A stretch of 64,000 nucleotides of DNA, from assembly GCA_963702765.1 (NCBI GenBank), contig CAVPEB010000028.1, positions 1 to 64,000 of the forward strand, given 5' to 3'. The notes under the pieces are model-generated. The model searched no databases. It was not told the DNA's origin and was given only the letters and a program-made list of their open reading frames with translations. The number at the start of each line of letters is the position of its first letter. The stretch's first letter is position 1. A program made the translations under genes and the position numbers. Shown here one piece after another: positions 9,238 to 19,658 of the stretch. The DNA comes from DATMNR01 sp963702765. GTDB taxonomy: Bacteria; Chloroflexota; Ktedonobacteria; Ktedonobacterales; Ktedonobacteraceae.

Positions 9238-9700
9238 GGAACCGACGGGTGTCGAATACGCTTTCGCCAATTTTTTACCTCTTCCTTGCCCCTGCAGGAA
9301 CACTGTATCAAAAGGTGCAGCGCTTTCTCATTGAGGAACAATCAACTCATAGAAGTCATCCTCCTGTTCTCAAGTATCGGCGTCCAGGGCCAAAGCGTCC
9401 CACATACGGTATTCCCGCTTCAGAGTGGCCGACCGTCGTGCAGCGTGTGGTGGAGCAGAAAGAACCGCTCCGCACCGTAGCAGCCGCATACGGAGTCTCG
9501 CATGAAACGATCCGTCGTATCGTGTTTCATGTTCAGAAACAGCACAGACAAGAAGAAGCGTAGCTGTGCTCTGACTGTCCTACGATGGAGGCTGTGTGCG
9601 CTCCAGATCATTGGCACACAACCAGCGTAGCAGAGCGGGACGGTCCATCAACGGATAGCACCTGGACAGGTGGCGGGAAAAGGCGGCACAGAGGTGAGCC
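9238..9700 (+). repeat. Dispersed HTH repeat, copy 3 (most complete)
   Basis: Begins with the same 24 nt as copy 1 (GGAACCGACGGGTGTCGAAT plus ACGC) and carries the only uninterrupted HTH frame. The tail keeps the last conserved block (about 9630-9695) but lacks the middle non-coding blocks seen in copies 1 and 2. Right boundary uncertain. Confidence 0.65.
9249..9563 (+). CDS. Small HTH protein in repeat copy 3
   Basis: A 104-aa frame starting at GTG inside the conserved 24-mer. The first 30 residues (VSNTLSPIFYLFLAPAG) look like translated leader rather than folded protein. Real homology with copies 1 and 2 runs from about residue 40 (KYRRPGPKRPTYGIP) to the end. The HTH reads RTVAAAYGVSHETIRRI, similar to HTH domains at the ends of resolvases and transposases. 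No catalytic residues. A later internal start is possible. Probably a remnant or accessory regulator of a mobile unit. Confidence 0.5.
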   Translation: MSNTLSPIFYLFLAPAGTLYQKVQRFLIEEQSTHRSHPPVLKYRRPGPKRPTYGIPASEWPTVVQRVVEQKEPLRTVAAAYGVSHETIRRIVFHVQKQHRQEEA

Positions 9701-10182
9701 TCACGAAGCACTCAACGGGACTCTCGATCGTGAGAAGGGCGCCAATCGTGTGATTCCTGCTTCAGGAACGGATGGTACACGTTGAGTACCGAGTACAGGG
9801 AGACACTGCCTGACTGGCACAGAGCAGTAGAGTTGGTAAAAACTGGTCGCGCCTGGACACAAAGCAGGTTGCACTTGGGAAACAGGCGGAAAAACCCTTG
9901 TGATCTGGACAACCATGATCATCTCGCAGCCTGCGAGAGCTTGCTAAGAAGGCGGGAAATGACGGATCGCACCTGCTACGTTCGAGGGTGCCAACTGACC
10001 ACTTTGAGAACGGATGTGCTATGTAGCCAGTACAGCCCTGTACTGGCTACTTTCTCTATCGGCGACACCTCCCTGGTTCACTTGTGCTCACTACCCCTGC
10101 ATTTTGTCCGGATGAAGAAAGTAGTCAGCACATGGTCATGGTAATTGCTCCTTTCAATGGGATTGTGTATTGTAGTGTGGAT
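9701..10182. other. Intergenic with strong hairpin
   Basis: No convincing gene. A perfect 13-bp stem with a 2-nt loop occupies 10023-10050 (GTAGCCAGTACAG and its complement) followed by TTTCTCT, terminator-like on the plus strand. The rest shows only short frames. Confidence 0.45.
10023..10050 (+). terminator. Candidate stem-loop terminator
   Basis: Thirteen paired bases without mismatch around a CC loop, followed by a short T-rich run. No plus-strand gene ends just upstream, so it may instead be a palindromic protein site. Confidence 0.35.
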
Positions 10183-12620
10183 TTAATCTTCGCTTCTTTC
10201 GTTTCCCTGCGTGAGGTGATCAAAGTCCGTGCCCAAGAGGTCCAGAGCAACGAGGCGCAATTCGCTGGTGTAGCGTCGGCCTTCGGCATCTGGCAGCCAG
10301 ACGCCTTCCGGAGTAGGCAGCATCTCCATCACCGTAATCTGCGCATCTGCACCGCCAGATCGTTGGGCATTACGAATCCCCTTCGCCAGGATATTCACGA
10401 ACACCGGGCTTTCTAGGTCAACATAAAACGGCTTAGCTTCGTGTGGGAGCTTGGCAAAGAGAAAACGCGGAATCTCATGCTGGTGTGCCCAGCGGCGTAC
10501 TGCCAGGAAGCGAGCCGCTTCATCGGTCTCGCTGGCAAAGGAGATAGTAGACGCGGCAAAGGACCAGGATTCACGATGAATGACAACCCGGTCAACAGTG
10601 ATCCGGGGGATATGTGCGTCATTGCCGAACAGGGAGTAGTGCTGCAACATCTGTAGAAAAAGGGCAAATTCAAAGATGGTCAGCGGCGTGGTGGTGAGGC
10701 GACCATCGCGCGTTCGCAGCACCACCTCTCCTGCGGGGGCATCCAGCAGCAGCTCTCCAAGAGACAAGACCTGAGTGTGGGGGTTCACGGAAGCATCCGG
10801 CGACATCTGGAGCCAGACATCGTCAGCATGCCTGATGCCATACGATATGCGCGGCGTTATTGAACCGCCTGTCGGAAAGACAGGCGTGAAAAGTCCGCCG
10901 GGCAAATCTGCAACGAAATCACGCGTGACCTCTTCTGGAACGGGATGTTGGTGGAGGTGAAAAGATTGGACCAGTGAATTGGAGAGGTGAAAATCACCGA
11001 CCACCAGAAGATACTCGCCGCGTTGTATCGCGTCCAACCCCGTCGCGTCAACCAGGATGTCAGCCGAGGCATAGCGTGCCCTCTTCCAGCCCGGTCTCGG
11101 CGCGGCAAAGGCTGCCAGGACGCGCGACCGCAGCTCTGCCGCCGTGTATGCCAGTTGGTGTTGGCTGGAAGGCAGGCCAAGCATAGTTGCCCACCGTTGC
11201 TGAAGATCCCGGCCAAGGGCCTGAACTTCTGCTTGACCGGGTGAGAATAAGCGCGGACCCAACTGATCCCAAATGGCAGTCACTGGAATGAGGCGTTCAC
11301 CTGTTTCTTTAACGGCCCGGTGGTACACCTCTTGAAACAGGTAGGTGTAGTGTTCTGCAAGCTTCCAAGAAAACCAGCGCGCACTCGTGAAGAGCAGCGC
11401 GAGCGGCTCGGCCAATGCTGCACGAATCTCAGGACCAACTTCTACCGCCACATCGCGCACACAATCTTCGTAGAGGAGCGAGCGTCCTACAAACATCTTG
11501 CCTTGCAAACGGGTTGCTTCTTCACCGGTCAGTCGGAGAAACGTGTTTTCCAGGTCGGCCAGGGCGTGATCCAGTTTTTCAGGGTCGCCTGCCGCCCGCG
11601 CAACGGCCACCCGCACTTGCTCCAACTCGGTTAACTCGGCCAGCGCCGCAGCACGGATGCCTTCATCTCCAACCCGATCTAATGCCGAGTAGAGTACCTC
11701 TTCGGGATTGGTCTGGATGGGAATGCGCAGAAACCAGGAAACAAGCCCGTTCGCACCGAGTCTTTCCAGGGTATCGTACACCATGTTGTCATCCATCCTG
11801 CCTCTCAATTCGGCGGCAATTTCGCGTGCCAGTCGGCGGCCATCGCAGAGCGCCAAAATAGCCGCCTCATCCCACGAAAACGTCACGGTGCCGATTCCAG
11901 GGAGGCACACGTCGGTCGCACCAGCATACACGAAGGGATGACGCTGAGGCGCAATCCAGGGGCGCAGCGCTCTGGCCTGCGATAGTTTCCGAGCCAGGAT
12001 GCCGATACCCCATTCTTCAAAATACACCTGACGTTTAGCCAGGAGATGGGGCGCCGGAAGAACGGTAATTGGCGCTCCCTGGGTCGTGAATGTTCCCCAA
12101 CCGCCGGGGCCAAAAAGCCTATCGTTTCATTCTTGGCACAGTACCGCTGCAAGTAGAGCGCAACCATCTCCTCGCGGCGGCGCTGCTGGCTGTTGCGATA
12201 CCGCAGATCAACAGCATCCTTTGGCGGGGGCGTCAAGCGCTCGATCATGTTGTGAAATGCCTGGCGGTTTTGCCAGATGACCGCTTCTCGAAAAGGCAGC
12301 ATTTGGGCCGTCTCGTACACGACCCTTGAGGTCTGAAGAAGCGCCTGGTGAAATGTGCGGCGGAAGTTATGCAGGGCAGCAGACTCGTTGTGTTGATCTC
12401 CGTTCCCTGGCATCTCCTCCGCGATGAGGCGATCAGCCGCCAGGGCGCACGCGGGAGTGGACAGCTTGAGAAGCTCCGCAATGGGAAAACCCGTTCCCCG
12501 CACGGCCAACAAGCGCCAAAGGGCCCAGGACTCGTGACCCATCGGGATAAGATGTGATGGTAGATACGATGATTGCTCTGCGTGACGTTCTTCGCTAGTT
12601 TCCAGCGGCTCTCTTCCCAT
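10183..12620 (-). pseudogene. LanB-like lantibiotic dehydratase (N-terminal domain type), one frameshift
   Basis: Class I lanthipeptide dehydratases glutamylate Ser/Thr of a precursor peptide using Glu-tRNA. The N-terminal part (from ATG at 12620, MGREPLETSEERH) contains REAVIWQNRQAF and YLQRYCAKNETIGF. The rest (10183 to about 12112) continues with FEEWGIGILARKLSQ, HPVPEEVTRDFVADLPGG, ITPRISYG, RVVIHRESW and RFLAVRRWAHQHEIP. The two frames join perfectly (ETIGFFGPGGWGTF) if one base is added in the A5 run at 12112-12116, giving about 812 aa. The C-terminal SpaB_C elimination domain is absent, as in split LanB systems. No precursor peptide, LanC or second half is visible nearby, so it is an orphan. 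Confidence 0.8.
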
Positions 12621-12675
12621 ATGCAGCCTCCTATCGCTTCACAATGGCTTCGTCAGTTTGTACAGGTTCTATAAG

Positions 12676-13185
12676 CTAGACTGGATGCCTTTTCAACCCT
12701 TGCAGTCCCTTGAGGGCGGCAATTTCACCGCAATGCTTGTGGGCATTCGCAAGCAACATGTTGAGCAGAGAGACCGCTGTTTGCATCCCCATTCCGGCTT
12801 TGGTAGCATCAATGGGTAGCTTAAGCGTCTCATCGATAATTGATGCAAGGTAAGCCTCTTTTGCACTGTAGACCGCATGCGCATACGCCCGCAACTGCTC
12901 CAGGTCCCCTTGGATCACACGCCCCCACTCACCCCAGTTACTACGCGAGGGTGGCAACTGGGTCTTCCCCAGTTGCCCAGCATACGCCCCGGCCATCAAA
13001 GGCGACTTTGCTTGAAGAAGTCCGTGAATGAAATAATCTTCGGTGAGTGCCACGTGCGCATATTGCGCGCCGATGCTCCCTGGCTTACCCGCTGGCAGCC
13101 AATGCGCTACTTCTGGGGTCACCTGTTTCATCGTGCCTTCCAGCCACTGGTACCCATGCGGATTTGCGTTTGCAAGATCAGTCAT
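12676..13185 (-). CDS. DinB family protein
   Basis: About 169 aa. The frame opens at 13194, but the next Met (13185) is better spaced from GAGGGGGG. DinB/YfiT proteins are four-helix metal enzymes or thiol transferases. Seen here: WLEGTMKQVTPEVAHWLPAG, YAHVALTEDYFIHGLL with a candidate metal histidine, and the C-terminal NAHKHCGEIAALKGLQG with further histidines, which fit the usual metal triad. It lies 55 bp upstream of the dehydratase on the same strand and may be co-transcribed with it. Substrate unknown. Confidence 0.8.
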   Translation of the reverse strand: MTDLANANPHGYQWLEGTMKQVTPEVAHWLPAGKPGSIGAQYAHVALTEDYFIHGLLQAKSPLMAGAYAGQLGKTQLPPSRSNWGEWGRVIQGDLEQLRAYAHAVYSAKEAYLASIIDETLKLPIDATKAGMGMQTAVSLLNMLLANAHKHCGEIAALKGLQGLKRHPV

Positions 13186-14406
13186 TCGTCTCATCCCCCC
13201 TCAATATGTCGCCAAACATACCTGGCGCTTGGGACTTTTCATTTTGTGTTGCCATTCCATAGTTCACATTATACTTGAAATGCGATGCGTTGTCATCTGT
13301 GTAATTACTTATTCATGCACGTAATTTTGTGTTCAGGTGAAAAACACAAAAAGCACCTATCTACAAAAACAGCCGCTCGGAGTATGGAGGTAATTCGCAC
13401 TTCAGCGATGGACGGGACAGCGTACACATATATCCTCAATTTTCAGGCATACCTGTTGAAAATCGACGTTTTGTACGTCTTTGGAGATTCGTGTTTAGCC
13501 GATGGACACCAGATGACCCCTTCCTGTCTTACTCGTTTTATAGTCTCATGTAAAGGGGTATACATCAATACATGAGACTTTGATTTCTGAGACGAGTAAT
13601 CAAGACTATCTCAACTAGCTTGATGTCATGCCTTAGGAGTGTACAGAGTGAAGGTTTTATCATACGGACGTTTTTCGAGACAAGATGATCAAGATTAAAG
13701 ATCGTTTTCTGAAAAATCGAAAAATGCATCTGATAAATGCATTTTGTCTCTCCTAATAATATCAATTCCCCACTCTACTATGCTATACTTGAGATAGTTT
13801 GTTTTGCCGCAAGTTGATACTGCCCAGTTATTCTGGACTGCTCCAGTATTGTTATTTCAAATAAGGCTAATACATACATTGATAATACCAGGGGTAAGAT
13901 AGCAATATTTCTGGAGGCAGGGAGACTGCCTGACATGAGTTGTCTCTTGCTCCGGATATTACTCGCTGTAGCAAGGAGGAAGCTGCGCTTTACACCGCCT
14001 CAGCTCGTTCAATCGCCAGGTGCTCCGTCATGTTCAGCCGGATGGGTCCATATAGATTGACATTGTTTTCACATGTCGCAGAATTTGTATGGGCGTGGTA
14101 GAATAGCAGAGAAGTTCGTTCACAAGCGCAAGAGGGGAGAGGATGCATTCTTCTATTGAACAGTATCTTGCGTTCCTGTGATCTGTTTGTTGAGAATCCA
14201 GCGACAGAGGTGAAGGATGTTCAGAGTCCAGAAGGATTGCCTGTCTATGTCGTGAGGCCAAGCAGAGCGCGCCGGGCTCATGATCGGAGCACGCCACTCA
14301 TCCTTTGAACCTGATCGAATGTATCCCTTTCATTCAGGAATGGATACAGTATGGCGAGAGCAATCTCACTCTCCCCAGTTCTCATGGAGGAACGATCGCG
14401 TTGAGC
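13186..14406. other. Long AT-rich gene-poor region
   Basis: About 1.2 kb without a convincing gene. A hairpin with an 11-bp perfect stem lies at 13542-13579 (AGTCTCATGTA arms). A second hairpin lies at about 13721-13745 (AAAATGCAT arms). A tiny frame at 14143 (MHSSIEQYLAFL) resembles the start of the broken nucleotidyltransferase at 1304 (MDSSRIEQYLGF), so scraps of that family may be here. I searched by eye for a Ser/Thr/Cys-rich precursor peptide for the dehydratase and saw none. Confidence 0.45.
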
Positions 14407-16907
14407 ATGGAAGATGCGCTGGTGGCGAAGAACTTTGACACCTCTCCTAACAATCTGCCTCTCCAGGTGAACCGGTTTATTGGCCGCGAACGGGAGATGA
14501 CCCAGGTCAAAGCGTTGCTCGCGACTACCCGGCTGCTCACCCTCACTGGCTCTGGAGGCAGTGGCAAAACGCGCCTGGCCCTGCAGGTCGCAACCGACCT
14601 CCTGGAGGAGTTCGGGCATGGTGTCTGGTGGGTAGAACTGGCAGCGCTCTCCGATCCTCTGCTGGTGCCGCAGGTCGTGGCCTCGGCTCTAGGAATCCCT
14701 GAACGGGTGGATTGCACGGTGACGGAGGCACTCTCCGATGCACTCCGCCGCCAGCATCTGCTCCTCGTGTTGGACAACTGCGAGCATCTGCTGGGGGCAT
14801 GCAGGCAGTTGATCGAAACGCTCCTACATACCTGCCCCACGCTGCGCGTGCTGGTCACCAGTCGCGAAGCGCTCACGATCACCGGTGAAACTGTCTGGCC
14901 GGTCCCTTCCTTGCGTGTGCCTGATACCTATCACCTGCCACCCATCGAAGGGCTGCTGACCTATGAGGCCGTTCAACTGTTCGTCGAGCGTGCGAGATCT
15001 GTCCAGCCTTCCTTCATCGCTCACGCCGGAGAATGCACCGGCAGTGGTGCAGATATGCCGTCGTCTCGACGGCATCCCACTGGCGACTGAGCTAGCCGCG
15101 GCCCGTATACGCGTGCTCTCTGTGGAGCAGATCATCGCACGACTGGATGATGCCTACCGGCTGCTCACCGGAGGCAGTCGATCGGCCTTACCGCGACAGC
15201 AAACCTTGCGGGCAGCCATGGACTGGAGCTACCACTTGTTGTCAGCACAAGAGCAGGCCCTCTTCCGTCGGCTCTCGGTGTTTGCTGGCAGTTTTTCGCT
15301 CGAAGCGGCAGAGGCCATCTGCGCGGGTGAGCCAGGCGAAGCATGCGACGTGCTTGAGGTCCTCTCCTCCCTGATCGATAAATCGTTGGTGCTCATGGAG
15401 CAACGCAGCGCTGAGGCACGCTACCGCTTGCTGGAGACGATGCGGCAGTACGGCCAGGAGAAGCTGCTGCAGGCGGGCGAAGTGGCCGCCATGCGCCGCC
15501 GTCATGGTGACTGGTATGTCCGTTTCGCGGAACGCGCAGGGCCCGAAACAGGTGGTCTACAGCAGATCGAATGGCTGCAACGCGTAGAGTCGGAGCATGA
15601 TAATATCCGCACAGCGCTTGCATGGTCGCTCGAGCAGGCAGAGGTAGAATCAGGCGCTCGCATCGCTGCCGCCATCTGGCGCTTCTGGCTCTATCGAGGC
15701 TATCTGACTGAGGGACGAAACGTGCTGGAGCGCATCCTGCAGCAGTTTTCGGGGCAGACATCTGTGCGAGCACAGGTACTGCATGCTGCCGGCGTGTTGG
15801 CGTACTACCAGAATGACTATGCACGAGCAAACATCCTCCTGGAAGAAAGCCTGGAGCTCTCTCGTGCGCTCCCAGAGAGACTGGGCATTGCCTACGCCCT
15901 GACTACTCTGGGAAATCTCAGCAGCAGCAAGGGTGACTACCAGCAGGCAACCACGTTCTACGAGGAGAGTCTTCCGCTGCTGCGTGAGCTGGGCGATAAG
16001 CGGGTCATGGCCCTTGCTCTCTCTGGTTGGGCTCTGGCTCTGCTTGCTCTGGGAGAGTACGAGCGAGCGATAGCACGGTGCGAGGAGAGCCTGGCGCTGG
16101 CACGTGAGCTGGGATCCCCCCAAAGTGTTGCCGGTTCACTCACGACGCTCGCCATTGCAGTGCTGGAGCGGGGCGACTATGAGCGAGCGAGAGGGCTGTG
16201 TGAGGAAAGCTTGGCGATACGACAGCAGCTCGCAGATAAAGGCGGGAGCGCCCATACGCTCACTATTCTGGGGCAAGTGGCGCTGTCCCAGGGGAGCTAT
16301 GCGCAAGCAAAAGCACACTACGATGAGAGCCTGTCCTTGCGGCAAGAACTCGGAGACAAAGAAGGCATCGCTGCTGCCCTGGAGGGAGTGGCAGGCGTCG
16401 CCCAGGGGCAGGGAGAACCACTGAGCGCAGCGCGGCTGTATGGAGCGGCACAGGCGCTGCGCAACGCCATTGGCGCTCCCCTTGCGCCAACTGACCGCGC
16501 CTCGTACGAGCGGATGGTAGCCGACGTCCGTGTCCAACTTGATGCGGCACCCTTCGAGGCGGCATGGACGCAGGGGCGAGCATTCACCCTTGCACAAGCC
16601 ATTGCTGCTGCGGAACAGGTGAAAGTGCGAGAGCAGATCACTTCAACCTCCCAGTCTCCCACTGGGGTAGCTCCTCCGACCCTCCCTCAGGCACCTGCGT
16701 CCAGAGGGAACCTCTTCGGTCTGACCACTCGCGAGATCGAAGTCTTGCGCCTGGTGACGCTGGGGCTGACCTACGCCCAAATCGCGGATACAGCTCGTCA
16801 TCAGCCCACGTACGGCTGATGCCCACTTACGCTCGATCTACGGGAAGCTCGGCGTGAACTCGCGCCATGCAGCGACTCGCATCGCGCTTGAACAGAAGCT
16901 TGTCTGA
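14407..16907 (+). pseudogene. Second LuxR-family STAND ATPase regulator, two frameshifts
   Basis: Same family as the 6013-9051 gene but shorter (about 830 aa). From ATG 14407: LPLQVNRFIGREREM, Walker A GSGGSGKTRLAL (about residues 48-58), LLLVLDNCEHLLGAC, then a frame change near 15020-15035 into ENAPAVVQICRRLDGIPLAT. TPR repeats follow (many EESLALxRELG units). The LuxR HTH starts in frame (LTTREIEVLRLVTLGLTYAQ) but a second frame change near 16790 is needed to reach QLVISPRTADAHLRSIYGKL and LGVNSRHAATRIAL, ending at 16907. Without correction the product loses its DNA-recognition helix. The MFS exporter follows 240 bp downstream and is a plausible target. Confidence 0.8.
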
Positions 16908-17150
16908 ACGTATCGGGAATACTCCCTAGGGAACAGATGAGCAACCAATTCTTCCCACCGCACAAGATAGGGAGTATAATCACGTCTTCTCCCGATGTTC
17001 TCCAACCTCCAAACAGGTAGACTCTCATCAAGAGTATTGCTCGGGAATGCCTGAGCAGTCGGCAAGAAGATATCTTCGATCGAAGAAAACAAGCTACCGA
17101 GTCGTCGTTTCTTTGAGAAGGTCTCCAATACATGGAAAAGAAGGGAGCAT

Positions 17151-18764
17151 ATGATGAATGTAACACATCGCAAAAGCTTGGTGATTACACTGGTCGTGAC
17201 CTGTCTGGGATCATTTATGATTCTGCTGGATATTTCGATTGTCAATCTGGCACTGCCGAGAATCCAGGCCGATCTCCACACGGGTCTGTCGGATCTGCAA
17301 TGGATCATTGATGCCTACACCTTGCCCTTTGCGGTCCTCATGCTCACCGCTGGTACCCTGGGCGACCGCTTTGGGCGTAAGCGCCTGTACCTTTCCGGGC
17401 TGGTGCTGTTTCTGCTCGGCTCGACGCTCTGTGGGTTCGCACCGATGCTGGGCTGGCTGCTCTTCGGTCGCGTGTTACAAGGCATAGGTGCAGCGGCGCT
17501 TTCTACGGGGAGTCTCTCGGTGCTGACGGCAGCCTTTCCCGAGCCGCGCGCCCGTGCGCAGGCCATTGGCCTCTGGGCCAGCGTTTCTGGCATAGGTCTC
17601 GTCGCCGGTCCGCTGCTTGGCGGCTTGCTCGTCCAGTTTTGGAACTGGCCTGCGATTTTTTTCGTGAATCTGCCCCTCGGGCTCCTCGCGCTCGCCCTGG
17701 CCTGGCCAGGTCTTAATGAGTCGCGCAACCCGGACGCCCGGCACATCGACCTACCTGGTCTAACGCTGGTGATTTCTGGGCTGACCTGTTTGGTCCTGGC
17801 CATCATTCAGGGTGGATCTCAAGGGTGGACCTCTCCGATGATCCTCGGCCTCTTCGGCAGCGCGGTGGTCTTGCTGGCTGCGTTCCTGCTAGTCGAAACG
17901 CGGGTGCGCGAACCGCTGCTCCCGCTGCAGTTGTTTGGGAAGCGCGTGTTCTCGATCGCTAACATGGCTACGCTCATCTACGGCGTTGCCTCAATGAGTC
18001 CCATTTTTTTCCTGGCCCAGTTTTTTCAGCAAGTGCAGGGGTATACGGTGCTTGAGGCTGGTCTGCGGACAGTCCCCATCAGCATAGGTGCCTTTGTGAC
18101 TGCTCCATTTGCAGGTCGGCTCACTGGTCGTCTCGGCCCGCGCTTGCCGATTGTGATGGGTGCCCTGCTGGATTCCAGCGCGCTGTTCCTGCTGCTGCGC
18201 CTCTCTCCCGACTCCAGCTATGCCACGCTGTGGTGGATCCTTGCCATGCTGGGTATTGGCATTGGCCTCATTCAGAGCCCACTGACCGCGGCGGTGCTCT
18301 CCGTCACGCCTCCTGCACGGGCGGGTCTGGGATCGTCCATGTCTAACACCAGTAACCGGCTCGGAAACACGTTAGGGATAGCTGTGCTCGGGGCAATCGT
18401 TGTGCAGCAATTTTCCGGTAATATTGTGTCTCAACTCGCACAACGAGGCGTGCCCGGTCCGATTGGTGCAACGATTGCAAGTAAGATTGGAAGTTTCGGC
18501 GCACAGGCCAGCCAGCTCCCTCTCTTGGGGCGACTGCCACTGCCCCCGACTGCATTGCACCAGGCGATTAATCAGGCGTTCGTGGACGCGCTGCATGGGT
18601 CGTTTCTCATTGCAGGCATAGGAATGCTCGTTGTTGCTTTGCTGGCCACATTCTTGCATCAGCAGGATTCAACCAGGACGAGCATCGAACCAGCCGACTC
18701 GACCGTCCCAACAGGAGCGCAAGAGGCCGATCAGGTGTCCGACACCATCCTGATGAGTGTATAG
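17151..18764 (+). CDS. MFS drug exporter, DHA2 (EmrB/QacA) family
   Basis: A 537-aa membrane protein with about 14 hydrophobic segments, the size of DHA2 proton-driven exporters. Typical motifs: ILLDISIVNLALPRIQADL near the start, motif A GTLGDRFGRKRLYLSG between helices 2 and 3, GRVLQGIGAAALS, and the motif C region SVSGIGLVAGPLLGGLL. Start ATG 17151 (or the adjacent ATG 17154) follows GGGAG. A charged 35-residue tail ends the protein. Its position behind a LuxR-type regulator suggests regulated efflux; substrate unknown. Confidence 0.9.
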   Translation: MMNVTHRKSLVITLVVTCLGSFMILLDISIVNLALPRIQADLHTGLSDLQWIIDAYTLPFAVLMLTAGTLGDRFGRKRLYLSGLVLFLLGSTLCGFAPMLGWLLFGRVLQGIGAAALSTGSLSVLTAAFPEPRARAQAIGLWASVSGIGLVAGPLLGGLLVQFWNWPAIFFVNLPLGLLALALAWPGLNESRNPDARHIDLPGLTLVISGLTCLVLAIIQGGSQGWTSPMILGLFGSAVVLLAAFLLVETRVREPLLPLQLFGKRVFSIANMATLIYGVASMSPIFFLAQFFQQVQGYTVLEAGLRTVPISIGAFVTAPFAGRLTGRLGPRLPIVMGALLDSSALFLLLRLSPDSSYATLWWILAMLGIGIGLIQSPLTAAVLSVTPPARAGLGSSMSNTSNRLGNTLGIAVLGAIVVQQFSGNIVSQLAQRGVPGPIGATIASKIGSFGAQASQLPLLGRLPLPPTALHQAINQAFVDALHGSFLIAGIGMLVVALLATFLHQQDSTRTSIEPADSTVPTGAQEADQVSDTILMSV

Positions 18765-18909
18765 AGTCGGGCAGTCAATAAACAAACAGAGATATGTGCC
18801 TGGTCCTTCCCTGAGTCGTCGCCGGAAAAGGCCAGGCCTGCACTCCATGGCTGAATTTTTCGTAGCTGTTTGTGGTGCTGAATGAGTAAGGTCTTATGAG
18901 GGAAAATCA

Positions 18910-19545
18910 ATGCACTCAACATTGTACATAGATGAGCAATCAACCCAGGTACAAGAGCAGAAGAGAGCGAACTATCAGGCTCACTACCTTTCCCATGCAG
19001 CTCAAGGGATAGTCTGCGAGATTTTGCCCATCACGCTGGAAGCGCAGCAGATGCTCTTTCTGCGCCGCCCTACGGACAGCTACGGGGCATCCTGGCTCGT
19101 TCCCCATCATGAGGATATGCATCCCAGCGACACGGTCCTCCTCCATCTGCTTTCCTATTTTGATGGGGTCTTTGAACCAGATGCATCGATTGTTCATTCA
19201 ACCTCCTGGCGCTATGATCGCCGAGTGGGGCAGGTAATCCTCACCTTTCTGGTGGTGCTCCCCCAGCGAACATGGATGCGCCAATGGGAGGCGGCTGAAC
19301 GCCTCCACGTTGAGCGTATAGGCGACATTTCGAAGGTATACGGGGACAACCTCTCTCCACCTGTAAGCTTGGAGAGAGACGCGGTCCTTGCCCATGCCCT
19401 CGATCACCTGGCTTTACTAAGCCGTGATGATATGCGTATTCAGGCAGTACTGATGCCTGAGTGGATGGATGTGTTACAGTTGAGGCTTCCCAAACCAGCT
19501 GGTCTGTTTGTTGGGTGTTGCTACAGCGATTTATACATAGATTGA
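18910..19545 (+). CDS. Hypothetical protein, 211 aa
   Basis: No domain recognised. Soluble, with the segments QQMLFLRRPTDSYGASWLVP, DTVLLHLLSYFDGVF and RRVGQVILTFLVVLPQRTWM. A NUDIX-like fold was considered because of the strand-helix pattern, but no NUDIX box is present. It starts 145 bp after the MFS gene and ends about 115 bp before the PIG-L deacetylase, same strand. Coding character is good across its length. Confidence 0.55.
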   Translation: MHSTLYIDEQSTQVQEQKRANYQAHYLSHAAQGIVCEILPITLEAQQMLFLRRPTDSYGASWLVPHHEDMHPSDTVLLHLLSYFDGVFEPDASIVHSTSWRYDRRVGQVILTFLVVLPQRTWMRQWEAAERLHVERIGDISKVYGDNLSPPVSLERDAVLAHALDHLALLSRDDMRIQAVLMPEWMDVLQLRLPKPAGLFVGCCYSDLYID

Positions 19546-19658
19546 GCCTTTGGAGCAACTGCTGCCCAGTTTGACATGCCAGGCTTTCGTGGGTGAAAAT
19601 AGCCTGTAAACAAGCTGCTCTCTCTATCTCACATACGGAAGGAAGAACAACCTTGACT

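Noticed and set aside
13186..14406. Precursor peptide for the LanB-like dehydratase
   Set aside because: Small frames here have no ribosome site plus Ser/Thr/Cys-rich core; none could be supported.
18910..19545. NUDIX hydrolase call
   Set aside because: No GX5EX7REUXEEXGU box is visible, so it is left as hypothetical.
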